This document shows positions 1 through 8,074 of a stretch of 59,749 bases of DNA, in pieces (position 1 is the stretch's first letter; each line of letters begins with the position of its first letter). The DNA is taken from NCBI GenBank assembly GCA_964459805.1, contig CAYWOD010000001.1:1-59749 (forward strand), written 5' to 3'. The notes under the pieces are model-generated. The model did no database searches. It was not told where the DNA came from and saw nothing but the letters and a program-made list of their open reading frames with translations. A program made the position numbers and the translations under genes. The stretch comes from DAOVRL01 sp964459805 (GTDB lineage Bacteria > Planctomycetota > Phycisphaerae > Sedimentisphaerales > Anaerobacaceae).

Positions 1-12
1 TTGGAGTGGTTT

Positions 13-57
13 GAGATTGCCGCAGTCGCCTACGGCTCCTTCGCAATGACGTATCAT
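13..57. repeat. dispersed palindromic-type repeat copy (GCAATGAC family)
   Basis: The stretch has the look of short dispersed intergenic repeats whose ends read CGTCATTGCGA and GCAATCTC. A related copy in the opposite orientation lies at 53068-53102, where CGTCATTGCGAGCGAAGCGA can be read. The two share the GTCATTGCGA core and differ in the middle. No coding potential is visible. Assignment to a repeat family is by eye only. Confidence 0.4.
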
Positions 58-143
58 GCAATCTTTTGTCAGAAAGAGTCTTACAGTGTGCCAGAGAAAT
101 AGGCCACACCCATCGGTCTTGCGGTGGGGGAGATAGACTAATC

Positions 144-172
144 TTGCAATGGTAAGGGCGAATCAGTACAAT
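144..172 (+). promoter_or_regulatory. sigma70-like promoter for the ahbB-hemA cluster
   Basis: TTGCAA (144-149) and TACAAT (167-172) are separated by 17 bases, which fits a housekeeping promoter. It lies about 85 bases upstream of the ahbB start. The leader contains a small hairpin (CTCACT 221-226 with AGTGAG 234-239) close to the start codon, which could affect translation. Confidence 0.45.
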
Positions 173-257
173 TGGCGATACATCTTGAGTGTTGTTGCTT
201 TTACAGGGAGAATGTAGAACCTCACTGAGACTGAGTGAGTGAACGAGCTTGTCAACG

Positions 258-755
258 ATGAGAAATGAAATATCGGGTATTGAGCGAAGGATTTTGAGCG
301 TTCTTCAAGAAGGACTGCCAACGAGCCGCAGTCCATATAAAGATATGGCCTGCAGGATAGGGACAGATGCCGAGCAGTTGTTAGGCGTATTGGAAGACTG
401 GAAGCAGCAGGGCAAGCTTCGACGAATAGGAGCGATAGTGAACCATTTCAAGGTTGGGCTGGGCGCCGGGGCTATGGTGGTCTGGCGGGTTGAGTCCGAA
501 CGTACGAGGCAGGTGGGTGAGATTTTAGGCGGTTTTGAGCAGGTCAGTCATGCTTACGAGAGGCGGACTGAGCAGAACTGGCCGTACAATCTCTACACAA
601 TGGTCCACGGTAAGAGTCCCGAAGAGGTCCGGCAGGTGGTCGGGCAGATGAGCGCTGTGTGCGGGGTGGCCGACTACCGCATATTAGATACGCAGAGGGA
701 GCTTAAGAAAGCCGCACCTATGTATATTGTCGATGCAAGGGATAATGAGGGGTAG
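258..755 (+). CDS. ahbB: siroheme decarboxylase subunit AhbB (Lrp/AsnC-fold)
   Basis: With AhbA this protein removes the two acetate carboxyls of siroheme at C12 and C18, giving 12,18-didecarboxysiroheme in the alternative heme pathway. It has 165 residues. An N-terminal winged-helix of the Lrp/AsnC type (about 5-60, with RRIGAIVNH at 56-63) is followed by an Lrp ligand-binding-like domain. VSHAYERR (96-103) and WPYNLYTMVHG (108-118) are typical of the AhbB subunit and distinguish it from the AhbA-type gene at 8075. The ATG at 258 is preferred, but an in-frame TTG at 249 cannot be excluded because neither has a strong ribosome site. It is first in a tight run with the HemX-like gene, hemA and ahbD. 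Family assignment is confident. Subunit naming rests on remembered family motifs. Confidence 0.85.
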   Translation: MRNEISGIERRILSVLQEGLPTSRSPYKDMACRIGTDAEQLLGVLEDWKQQGKLRRIGAIVNHFKVGLGAGAMVVWRVESERTRQVGEILGGFEQVSHAYERRTEQNWPYNLYTMVHGKSPEEVRQVVGQMSAVCGVADYRILDTQRELKKAAPMYIVDARDNEG

Positions 756-762
756 GTTAAAG

Positions 763-1647
763 ATGTTGGATCTGCCGGTATATGAAATAGTCATATTTGC
801 ATTTGTGGTAGTGGTCTATCTGGCCGCGGCGCTAGTCGGGATACTCCAATTACCGGCCGGCGGTGAGAAATACAGGCGTTGTCTTTCGCCGCTGGTCCTA
901 CTGGGCGTGGCGCTGGAGGTGGTGATACTGATATTGCGGGCCACCGAGATACAGGCTATCCCGCTGACGGGGCTGTTTGAGTCGGTGATTCTCCTAACTA
1001 TCGTATTTGGCTTGCTTTACGTCATTTTCAGCATTGCAATTCGTCAGGTATGGTTCGGTTCGGTGATGGTTTGGGTGATCCTGGGGCTCATCCTGATGGC
1101 CGGGACGGTGGCCAAGCCGGCCTCAGAGCCGCGTGCGGTGGCGGCCACTGCGTGGGCGATTGCCCACGGTATTGCAATGATTCTCGCCGGCGTGGCAACA
1201 ATGCTTGCGACCGCCAGCGCCCTTCTGTACTTGCTCGGCGGGCGCAAGCTAAAGCAGAAAAAGGTCATGCAGGTGCTCGGTAAGGTTCCGAACTTCGAGA
1301 AGCTCGAACGGATGAATCTGCTTGGTCTCAAGGCTTGTTATATCCTGGTGACATTTGGACTGGCCAGTGGGATCGTAATGGCAGCAGTAAACTCAGCAAC
1401 GCTTGGAATACCTGCTCATGCGTGGCTGGCAGACGCCAAGATCGTTCTTGTTATTGTTGTTTGGGTGCTGTTAGGGGCAATTTTGGCTTTGCAGCACCTG
1501 ATCAGACTAAAAGGCAAGCAGGTGGCGTACGTGACCTTGCTGGTCTTCTTCTTGATTATGTTTGCGATAGTTGGAACCACGGTTTTTTGTGAAACAAAGC
1601 ACGATTTCGTCAAGGACGGCGGCCCGACGGTTGAAGCGAAAAAGTAA
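763..1647 (+). CDS. HemX/CcsA-like membrane protein of the cytochrome c assembly family
   Basis: An integral membrane protein of 294 residues with about eight hydrophobic segments, of the family that includes HemX and CcsA. Members lie beside hemA in many bacteria and are linked to heme handling or to control of HemA level. Visible family traits are PLTGLFESV in the third segment and WAIAHGIAMILAG, whose histidine sits where heme-ligand histidines occur in relatives. The classical tryptophan-rich WWD heme-binding motif is not evident, so a HemX-type role is more likely than a cytochrome c synthase. The ATG at 763 is preferred because AGGGGTAGG lies just upstream and the hydrophobic segment then starts at once. 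In-frame upstream starts overlap the end of ahbB. It abuts hemA without a gap. Confidence 0.75.
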   Translation: MLDLPVYEIVIFAFVVVVYLAAALVGILQLPAGGEKYRRCLSPLVLLGVALEVVILILRATEIQAIPLTGLFESVILLTIVFGLLYVIFSIAIRQVWFGSVMVWVILGLILMAGTVAKPASEPRAVAATAWAIAHGIAMILAGVATMLATASALLYLLGGRKLKQKKVMQVLGKVPNFEKLERMNLLGLKACYILVTFGLASGIVMAAVNSATLGIPAHAWLADAKIVLVIVVWVLLGAILALQHLIRLKGKQVAYVTLLVFFLIMFAIVGTTVFCETKHDFVKDGGPTVEAKK

Positions 1648-2970
1648 GTGTCACAAATGAAGATCGTAGTTTTAGGACTGAACCACAAGACTGCTCCGGT
1701 CGATATCCGCGAGAAGTTAGCGTTTGACGCCGTGGAGACGACCAGGGCGCTGTGCGAGCTGAAAAGGAGGTTTTGCCAGGCGGAGTTTGTGCTGATATCG
1801 ACGTGCAACCGTGTAGAGCTGTATTGTGCCGACAAACGTGCCGGAGGTGTCGATGCGGATGACTTGGCTGAGCTCATCTCGGAGTTTCACAATGTTAAAT
1901 TAGAGAAGTTTCAGGAGTTTCTATACACCTACGGGGATGAGGATGCGGTCAGACACCTGCTGGCGGTCGCCTCGAGTCTGGACAGTATGGTGGTTGGCGA
2001 GGCACAGATAATTGGGCAGGTCAAGGAGAGCTATCGGCTGGCGTGTGCGGCCAAGAGTACGGGCAAGGTCTTAAATCGCCTCTTTCACTGTGCGTTTGCG
2101 ACGAGTAAGAAGGTATATACAACCACTTCGATATCGAGCGGTCGCGTGAGCGTTGCGGGGGTTGCGGTCGAATTGGCCAAGCAGCTCTTTGCCGATATCT
2201 CGTCGGCGAAGGTCATTGTAATCGGGGCCGGCGATACGGGGCAGCTTATCGTTCAGCACCTTCTCCAAGCCGGGGCCGGGAATATAACGGTTGTCAACCG
2301 CTCTTACGACCACGGCCTGAAGGTCGCCGAGCGGTACGGCATTCCAGCGAAGAAATGGGAGGACCTCGCGGAGCTGTTGATTGGCGCAAATATAGTTATA
2401 GCCTCGGCTTCCGTGCGGGATTACCTCTTCAAAAAGGAGTCGTTCAAGGAGATAGCGGACCGCCGAAAGGAAGGTGCGCTGCTGATTATCGATATTGCCG
2501 TTCCGCGCAACTTCGAGCCTGCCATAAATGAATTAGAGGGCATCTACCTTTACAGTATCGACGACCTGGCGGCGGTGGTCGAGGAGAATCGCAAGGCCCG
2601 CGAGCGGGACATCGCCAGGGGTATGGAGATCATCTTTGACAATGTTACGGACTTTATGGAGTGGTTCGGGACCAAAGACGTAGGGCCTCTGATAGGGCGG
2701 ATGAAGGAGAAATTCGCGCAAATCGGTAAGAATGAGCTTGACCGTTTTCTTGCCGGCGCTGGGCCGGATGCCCCCCCCAGGGCAGTAATGGAGGCAATGG
2801 TCAACCGTGTTGTCAATAAGCTGCTGCACTGCGTAATCAAGAATGTCAACGCCGTAGCCAAAGAAAGCGGGCCCACCGAGGCCGCAAGGCTGGTTGATAG
2901 TATCGTACGCCAGGCAGAGGAAATATCGTCCGAATCGAGCAACAATAACAAAGAAGATACACGATCGTGA
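1648..2970 (+). CDS. hemA: glutamyl-tRNA reductase
   Basis: This enzyme reduces glutamyl-tRNA(Glu) to glutamate-1-semialdehyde with NADPH, the first committed step of C5 tetrapyrrole synthesis in the cytoplasm. It has 440 residues, normal for the family. STCNRVELY (51-59) carries the catalytic Cys53, GEAQIIGQ (117-124) is the second signature, and VIGAGDTGQL (191-200) starts the NADPH-binding fold. A C-terminal helical dimerisation domain follows. The GTG start directly follows the stop of the previous gene, and an ATG three codons later is an alternative. Its TGA stop overlaps the GTG of ahbD. Its position inside the ahb genes shows the cell makes heme through this locus. Confidence 0.95.
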   Translation: MSQMKIVVLGLNHKTAPVDIREKLAFDAVETTRALCELKRRFCQAEFVLISTCNRVELYCADKRAGGVDADDLAELISEFHNVKLEKFQEFLYTYGDEDAVRHLLAVASSLDSMVVGEAQIIGQVKESYRLACAAKSTGKVLNRLFHCAFATSKKVYTTTSISSGRVSVAGVAVELAKQLFADISSAKVIVIGAGDTGQLIVQHLLQAGAGNITVVNRSYDHGLKVAERYGIPAKKWEDLAELLIGANIVIASASVRDYLFKKESFKEIADRRKEGALLIIDIAVPRNFEPAINELEGIYLYSIDDLAAVVEENRKARERDIARGMEIIFDNVTDFMEWFGTKDVGPLIGRMKEKFAQIGKNELDRFLAGAGPDAPPRAVMEAMVNRVVNKLLHCVIKNVNAVAKESGPTEAARLVDSIVRQAEEISSESSNNNKEDTRS

Positions 2971-4085
2971 AACAACCTGGCCAGTCAAATCAAATGCTGA
3001 GGCTCTTGTTCTGGGAAACAACCATAAAGTGCAACCTGAACTGTGCGCACTGCAGGCGTTTGGAATCCGACGAGACGGCTATTAGGGACTTATCTACGGC
3101 ACAGGGAATGGTGTTGATAGAGCAATTGGCCGAGTTGGGCGAAAATCAGCCTATGATGCCCGTATTGGTATTCTCCGGTGGCGAGCCGCTGTGCCGCGGG
3201 GATATCTTTGATCTGGTCGGCGAGGCAAAATCACTTGGGATTACACCGGCCCTTGCGACCAACGGGACCTTGATAGACGCAACGGTGGCTGAGCAAATAA
3301 GAGATAGTGGGATCGTCAGGGTTGCGGTAAGTCTGGATGGCGCGACCGCCGAGGTCCACAATAAGCTTCGCCGGTTGGAGGGGTCGTTCGAGAGGGCGCT
3401 CGAAGGCATCGGTCATCTTCGCGATAAGAAGGTGGGTTTCCAGGTAAATATCACGCTAACCAAGCATAATGCCGGGCAGTTGGAGCAGATCTACGATCTT
3501 GCTAAATCGCAGGGTGCAGCGGCGGTGCATATATTTATGCTCGTTCCGGTCGGCTGCGGGCAGGTTTTGGCGGAAACGGACATGCTCTCGGCGCATCAGT
3601 ATGAGCAGATGATGCTCGATATATGCCGGCTGGACGGGCTGGGCGAAATGCAGGTCAAGGTAACCTGCGGTCCGCACTATGAGCGTATTATCAGGCAGCA
3701 GGGCCTGTATGAGGCCCGCAAGGCCTCGGGGCATCCGGGCGGTCCGGTCCCTGGCAGGACCGGGTACGGTGGACCATCGCGCGGGTGCCTGGCGGGATTA
3801 GGGATCCTGTTCGTCGGTCATCAGGGGGATGTTTTTCCCTGCGGATACCTGCCTGTAAACTGCGGCAGCGTGCTCGAAAAGAGACTCATCGATATTTGGC
3901 GAACAAGTGAGGACCTTGCAAAGATGCGTGATAGCGATGGCCTCGAGGGTAAGTGCGGCCTCTGCGGGTACAGGCAAGTGTGCGGCGGATGCCGGGCAAG
4001 GGCATACGCCGCAACGGGCAATTATATGGCGGAAGAGCCCTTCTGCGCGTACATTCCACCCGAGGCGGTGAGTTCGAATCGATAA
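2967..4085 (+). CDS. ahbD: radical SAM heme synthase AhbD
   Basis: AhbD oxidatively decarboxylates the two propionates of Fe-coproporphyrin III to the vinyl groups of heme b. The protein has 372 residues. WETTIKCNLNCAHC contains the CX3CX2C radical SAM cluster (Cys22, 26, 29) and FSGGEPL (69-75) is the SAM-binding GGE motif. The C-terminus has a SPASM-type auxiliary cluster region: CGLCGYRQVCGGCRARAY, followed by a further Cys near the end. The WETT start and RARAYA ending are characteristic of AhbD rather than AhbC. The GTG overlaps the hemA stop, so translation is probably coupled. An ATG nine codons later is possible. It is the last gene before the RNA-like spacer. Confidence 0.88.
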   Translation: MKQPGQSNQMLRLLFWETTIKCNLNCAHCRRLESDETAIRDLSTAQGMVLIEQLAELGENQPMMPVLVFSGGEPLCRGDIFDLVGEAKSLGITPALATNGTLIDATVAEQIRDSGIVRVAVSLDGATAEVHNKLRRLEGSFERALEGIGHLRDKKVGFQVNITLTKHNAGQLEQIYDLAKSQGAAAVHIFMLVPVGCGQVLAETDMLSAHQYEQMMLDICRLDGLGEMQVKVTCGPHYERIIRQQGLYEARKASGHPGGPVPGRTGYGGPSRGCLAGLGILFVGHQGDVFPCGYLPVNCGSVLEKRLIDIWRTSEDLAKMRDSDGLEGKCGLCGYRQVCGGCRARAYAATGNYMAEEPFCAYIPPEAVSSNR

Positions 4086-4174
4086 TAGGCTCCGGTTGAA
4101 GGGGAGATTAAATGAGGCTCTCATTCAATAAAGTTGGTAACTTTTTTGAGGATTTTCTTGCAACTGCTTTGAGT

Positions 4175-4210
4175 TTAACGCTTTAAGCCTCCGGCATAGT
4201 GTGATATAAT
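4175..4210 (+). promoter_or_regulatory. possible promoter upstream of the ahbC leader RNA
   Basis: A perfect TATAAT (4205-4210) follows the end of ahbD. TTTAAG at 4182-4187 is 17 bases upstream but is a poor -35 match. A transcript from here would begin at about 4217, where the stem-loop region starts. Confidence 0.4.
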
Positions 4211-4395
4211 ACCGTTGCTCTCGCGGGGGATAACCCAACGCAGCAGTGCGACCTGAGCACCGCGAGAGTGCCATACGGCATGGGTTGGTGTCCTCTGTGG
4301 TGCCAACCCTTTACAATCATGCCGGTGGCTGTAATGCGATAAACTCCAGGCTCCTAAAAGGCTGTTTTCAGCAGCAGGGAACCAACTTTTTTGCA
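4211..4395 (+). ncRNA. candidate structured RNA or leader between ahbD and ahbC
   Basis: The 322-base gap between ahbD and ahbC carries strong nested complementarity. Stem P1 is nine perfect pairs (CTCTCGCGG 4218-4226 with CCGCGAGAG 4260-4268). It encloses two mini-hairpins (GGG-ATAA-CCC from 4227; CGCA-GCAG-TGCG from about 4239). Stem P4 pairs GCCA (4270-4273) with TGGC (4326-4329), CGGCATG (4276-4282) with CATGCCG (4318-4324), and GGTTGG (4283-4288) with CCAACC (4303-4308). A GCTG-TTTT-CAGC hairpin follows at 4361-4372, and ACCAAC plus T6 ends at 4392. GTTGGT (4284-4289) could pair either with CCAAC or with the ACCAAC before the T run, which would suit a switch. I do not recognise the family; 6S, SRP, tmRNA and common riboswitch signatures were not found. 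Confidence 0.55.
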
Positions 4396-4407
4396 GTTGA
4401 GCCTTAA

Positions 4408-5657
4408 ATGATAAATATCAGCAAGCTGTATTGTGATCAGGTTACGCCGGGCGACTGGCTTCGCTACGGCAAGAAAGGCTCCGGCGAGCGAGAGGGCGAA
4501 ATCGTGCCCAAAAGGCGTCGGAAAGACGCCCTATCGTCGTCTGGAACATCACCAGGACGTGCAACCTCAAGTGCGTCCATTGCTACAACGACAGCGGGGT
4601 CGGAAAACCGGCCAACGAGGTCTCAACGGACCAGGCGAAGGGTATTCTGGACGATATGGCGGAGTTCGGCGTACCATCGGTATTGTTCTCCGGCGGTGAG
4701 CCGCTGATGCGGCCCGATCTCTTTGAATTGATCGAATATGCGGGCGCAAAGGGCCTACGAACGGTTATTTCAACCAATGGAACGCTTATTACCGAGCAAA
4801 CCGCCGCGAAAATCAAGGAGCGAGGCGTCTCCTACGTCGGTATTAGTCTCGACGGGATAGGCCCGATCAACGACAAGTTCAGGGGCGTCGAAGGCGCGTT
4901 CGACAAGGCCGTAACGGGTGTAAGAAACTGCCGGCGGGTGGGGGTACGGATCGGGCTTAGATTGACGCTGACCCAGAGAAACATCCAGGATTTGGAGGCC
5001 CTGTTTGACTTCTTCGAGAAAGAGGAGATCGAGCGTGCCTGCTTCTACCACTTAGTGCCCAGCGGCAGAGGTGGGGCAATCAGCAGCGAAGACCTCACCG
5101 GCGCCCAGAGCCGGGCCGCAATTGAGATGATATTGGCCAAGACCGAGCAGTACAAGCAAGCAGGCCGAAAGACCGACATATTGACCGTCGATAATCACGT
5201 TGACGGCGTCTATCTCTACCTAAAGCTGCTCGAGCACGATCCGGCCAAGGCCGAGAACGTCTGGAAACTGCTTACGTGGAACGGCGGAGGGCTGTACAGC
5301 AGCGGCGTGGGAATTGGGTGCATCGATTTCAACGGCAACGTCCATCCCGACCAGTTCTGGGGGCATTACGACCTTGGAAGCGTCTATGAAAGACCTTTTA
5401 GCAAGATATGGACCGATCCTGATGAGCCGCTGCTAAAGGGCTTAAGAGACCGAAAAGGGTACGTCAAGGGCCGGTGCAGGCTGTGCAAATTCTTCGATGC
5501 CTGCGGCGGGAGCCTGCGAGTACGGGCCGACCTGCACTTCGGTGACCCCTGGGCGCCGGATCCCGCCTGCTACCTCACAGACACAGAAATCGGCCTTGAC
5601 GCAGAAAAACAAGAAGAATTAAGACAATCCGGCGAGATATTCCAGATGACCTGCTGA
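4408..5657 (+). CDS. ahbC: radical SAM 12,18-didecarboxysiroheme deacetylase AhbC, apparent frameshift
   Basis: AhbC removes the C2 and C7 acetate chains of didecarboxysiroheme to give Fe-coproporphyrin III, AhbD's substrate. The N-terminal peptide from ATG 4408 (MINISKLYCDQVTPGDWLRYG) is the family start. The radical SAM core continues in another frame: PIVVWNITRTCNLKCVHCY is read from 4530 in the frame that ends at 5657. That frame has no ATG, GTG or TTG between its last stop (4434-4436) and the cysteines, so a net one-base shift must lie between about 4475 and 4527. A perfect hairpin (GGCGTC 4514-4519 with GACGCC 4525-4530) lies in that interval. The GGEPL motif and the terminal CRLCKFFDACGGS / CYLTDTEIGL family ending are intact. 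It may be a sequencing error, a pseudogene or a recoded gene. Confidence 0.82.
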
Positions 5658-5682
5658 AGCCTGTACGAAGTGCACGCACCAA

Positions 5683-6210
5683 TCACGCTTTGATGAAAGT
5701 GAATGTCTTCTTGGCCTTGCTCAAGAGCTTAAATAGGCCGGCCTTGGTTACGCCGGAGACAATTGCGCGTTCTCTCATGTGATGGTCGCTGAAGGACAGG
5801 ATTCCCCCCGACTTCAACACTCTGTGCAATTCCTTCAGCACATTGTCCGGCTCGCTCAGGTCGTGGAATGTATCGTATAAAAGGGTTACGTCTATGCTGT
5901 TATCGGGCAGACCGGTCTTGCAGCCGGATTGAATGGCTTTGACGTTGGCCAGATTATTGTCCGATGCGATCTGCGTGGCTCTCTGCGTGGCGGATGGATG
6001 AATATCGAGGGCGTAAATCATACCCGATTTGCCCACTAACTCTGCGGTATGGAGTATGTAACTGCCGGTGCCGCAACCATAATCGAGCACACAGAATCCT
6101 GGTTTTATGTCGGCTTCTTTCAAGACGTTCTCACGAGGCGATAACCAATCCCGCAGTTTGAAGGCAAGGACCATGAATTTGAAATACGAAGCGGATTTGG
6201 GTCTATCCAT
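5683..6210 (-). CDS. class I SAM-dependent methyltransferase
   Basis: A small cytosolic methyltransferase of 175 residues with a Rossmann fold. Motif I is VLDYGCGTGSY (41-51), the acidic residue of motif II is in YALDIHP, and LYDTFHDL with ELHRVLKSGG give the later motifs of the Methyltransf_11 type. There is no substrate domain, so the acceptor is unknown. It is convergent with ahbC and 34 bases downstream of cobA-hemD in the same direction, so co-transcription with the porphyrin gene is likely. A porphyrin or quinone substrate is only a guess from position. Confidence 0.7.
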   Translation of the reverse strand: MDRPKSASYFKFMVLAFKLRDWLSPRENVLKEADIKPGFCVLDYGCGTGSYILHTAELVGKSGMIYALDIHPSATQRATQIASDNNLANVKAIQSGCKTGLPDNSIDVTLLYDTFHDLSEPDNVLKELHRVLKSGGILSFSDHHMRERAIVSGVTKAGLFKLLSKAKKTFTFIKA

Positions 6211-6244
6211 AATAGTCCTTTGTCGGTTCGAGGGTCGATTGCCG

Positions 6245-7627
6245 CTACGATGGCAGGAGCTCAGCCTGGATATTGTGTTTTTTTGCTTCGTCCAGAGTCG
6301 GCTGACCCAGACAATGCACTCCGACGGCGGGCGGTATGGTCTTGAAGCGCTTTATGAACGCTCGAACGGTCGAAGCGCTTGTGAAGAGTATTTGATCGAT
6401 GAAGTCAAATTCGAAAGGGTCGGGCTCGATGTCGATGTTCTTATAGACAACCACCACTTCAACATCGGCGCCTGCGGCGGTGAGCTTCTCGAAGAGGACC
6501 GGAGAGCCGACTTGGGGCTTGACTAACAAAATCTTCTTGCCCCTGACGCCCACCTTATCGAACTCTTCGAGCAGGCCGGCGCTTGATTCGAGCTTTGGCT
6601 GCATATCGGCCAGCACGCCGAAGCTCTTGAGCATCCCGGCGGTGGTTGAGCCAATCGCAGCGAGCTTCGTCAAATGAAGGGCCCTGGCATCAAGGCCGAT
6701 GGTGTTTAGCCTCTCGAAGAAGAACCTAACTCCGTTCGTGCTCGTGAATACTATCCAAGCATAGGGCCTAAGGTCGTTTAGCACAGCATCGGCAGCGGTG
6801 TAATCCTCAATGGGCACGAGTTTAATCATCGGGCGGTGTATGATGGTTCCGAGGTGTTTGTATTTCTCAGGGTGCGTGCCGGGAAGAAGTATCCTTTGCT
6901 TTTTCCCGAACCAATCGAGCTTTTCGTGAAGCTCGACGACCTTGCCGACGACAAGGATAGCCGGGGTCCGCAGTTTGGCCTTTTGAGCAGTATCAAGGAA
7001 ATCGCCTAAAGTTCCCTTGACAACTCTCTGGTCGTAGCAGGTGCCTCTTTCAATCGCGGCGATCTTTGTTTCGCTTGGCCGGCCCGCCTTGAGAAGGGAA
7101 TTAACGATCTTGGCGATATTCGCCACGCCCATCAGAAAGATAACCGTACCAGCATCAGGTATCTCAAGCTCCTTTTCTTCCTTGCGATGACCGGTAACTA
7201 TGGCGACATTGGATGTGCAATCTCTGTGGGTCGGGGGGATTCCCGCGTAGCAGGGCGCCGCCAGCGCACTTGTAATACCGGGCACAACCTCGAAGTCTAC
7301 GCCGGCCCGGGCGCAGGCTTCGGCCTCTTCGCCGCCCCGGCCAAAGAGATACGGGTCGCCCCCTTTGAGTCTGACAACGACTTTATTGCTCCCAGCCTTC
7401 TCTATCAACAGCTCATTTATCCGGTCCTGCGGCAGCGTATGGCGGCTCGCAAATTTGCCGACGGATATCACTTGGGCGGTCGGTTTGGCAAGACCCAGCA
7501 GCTCGGCCGGTATAAGGTGGTCATAGAAGATGACATCCGCCCGGCATATCAGTCGATAGCCCTTGAGGGTTATCAACTCGACATCACCGGGCCCGGCACC
7601 TACGAGATAGACTTTTCCTTTCGACAT
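6245..7627 (-). CDS. cobA-hemD: uroporphyrinogen-III C-methyltransferase / uroporphyrinogen-III synthase fusion
   Basis: A two-domain enzyme of 460 residues. Residues 1-250 are the SAM uroporphyrinogen-III methyltransferase: VYLVGAGPGD (6-15), the RLKGGDPYLFGRGGEE segment (86-101) and the GTVIFLMG region are intact. It methylates C2 and C7 to precorrin-2. Residues from about 265 on are uroporphyrinogen-III synthase (HemD), with WIVFTSTNGVRFFF and KLAAIGSTTA, which cyclises hydroxymethylbilane with D-ring inversion. The fusion is well known in Firmicutes, delta-proteobacteria and planctomycetes. Its product feeds siroheme, the substrate of AhbA/AhbB encoded on both sides. No NAD-dependent dehydrogenase/ferrochelatase domain is present, so that activity must be encoded elsewhere. 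Confidence 0.93.
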   Translation of the reverse strand: MSKGKVYLVGAGPGDVELITLKGYRLICRADVIFYDHLIPAELLGLAKPTAQVISVGKFASRHTLPQDRINELLIEKAGSNKVVVRLKGGDPYLFGRGGEEAEACARAGVDFEVVPGITSALAAPCYAGIPPTHRDCTSNVAIVTGHRKEEKELEIPDAGTVIFLMGVANIAKIVNSLLKAGRPSETKIAAIERGTCYDQRVVKGTLGDFLDTAQKAKLRTPAILVVGKVVELHEKLDWFGKKQRILLPGTHPEKYKHLGTIIHRPMIKLVPIEDYTAADAVLNDLRPYAWIVFTSTNGVRFFFERLNTIGLDARALHLTKLAAIGSTTAGMLKSFGVLADMQPKLESSAGLLEEFDKVGVRGKKILLVKPQVGSPVLFEKLTAAGADVEVVVVYKNIDIEPDPFEFDFIDQILFTSASTVRAFIKRFKTIPPAVGVHCLGQPTLDEAKKHNIQAELLPS

Positions 7628-7881
7628 CTCGGTTCAAGGCCAAAAAGTTTGATGCAAGACAAGTGTTTTCCAAAAAGAAACGAAAGAAATTGAAAACTCT
7701 CACAAATGAGATTCTTGGCAAAAAGGTCCGTCCGAACGCGCTGTGAGACGGCCGATTTGGGCAATCTTTACCTTTACGCCCGGGCGACCTTTTATTAAAA
7801 TAGAACTTCTGCAAAATTCCTGTTAGAATCATAATGGCTCATCCGGGAAATGGATAGGTGAGATTGGCGTATCGTATGACC

Positions 7882-7963
7882 GAGAAAAATCGTTCGGGGC
7901 CCCAGAGGCACAAATTTCCCCCCTGTGCCCCAAATTTGAGCCTCTGCCCAAACGATTTTTCTC
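7882..7963. repeat. 82-base inverted repeat between cobA-hemD and ahbA
   Basis: The outer arms are 13 perfect pairs (GAGAAAAATCGTT 7882-7894 with AACGATTTTTCTC 7951-7963). Inside, CAGAGGC (7903-7909) pairs with GCCTCTG (7940-7946) and CAAATTT (7911-7917) with AAATTTG (7932-7938), around a C-rich loop. The rest of the 447-base intergenic region (7628-8074) between the divergent genes shows no coding sequence. The element could be a hairpin leader, a binding region or a miniature mobile repeat. Confidence 0.6.
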
Positions 7964-8074
7964 TCCAGCCAAGTCCGAGAGCCTGGTTTGTCAGGCCACC
8001 TACGCATTAACCGGATGAGGCATAATAATTGCTTGTCCGGCTGCGGTCAAGCGAAAACGGTCGAGAGACAAACT

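Noticed and set aside
4501..4530. A programmed -1 frameshift site in ahbC
   Set aside because: No slippery heptamer in the right phase was found; the A4 run would favour the wrong frame.
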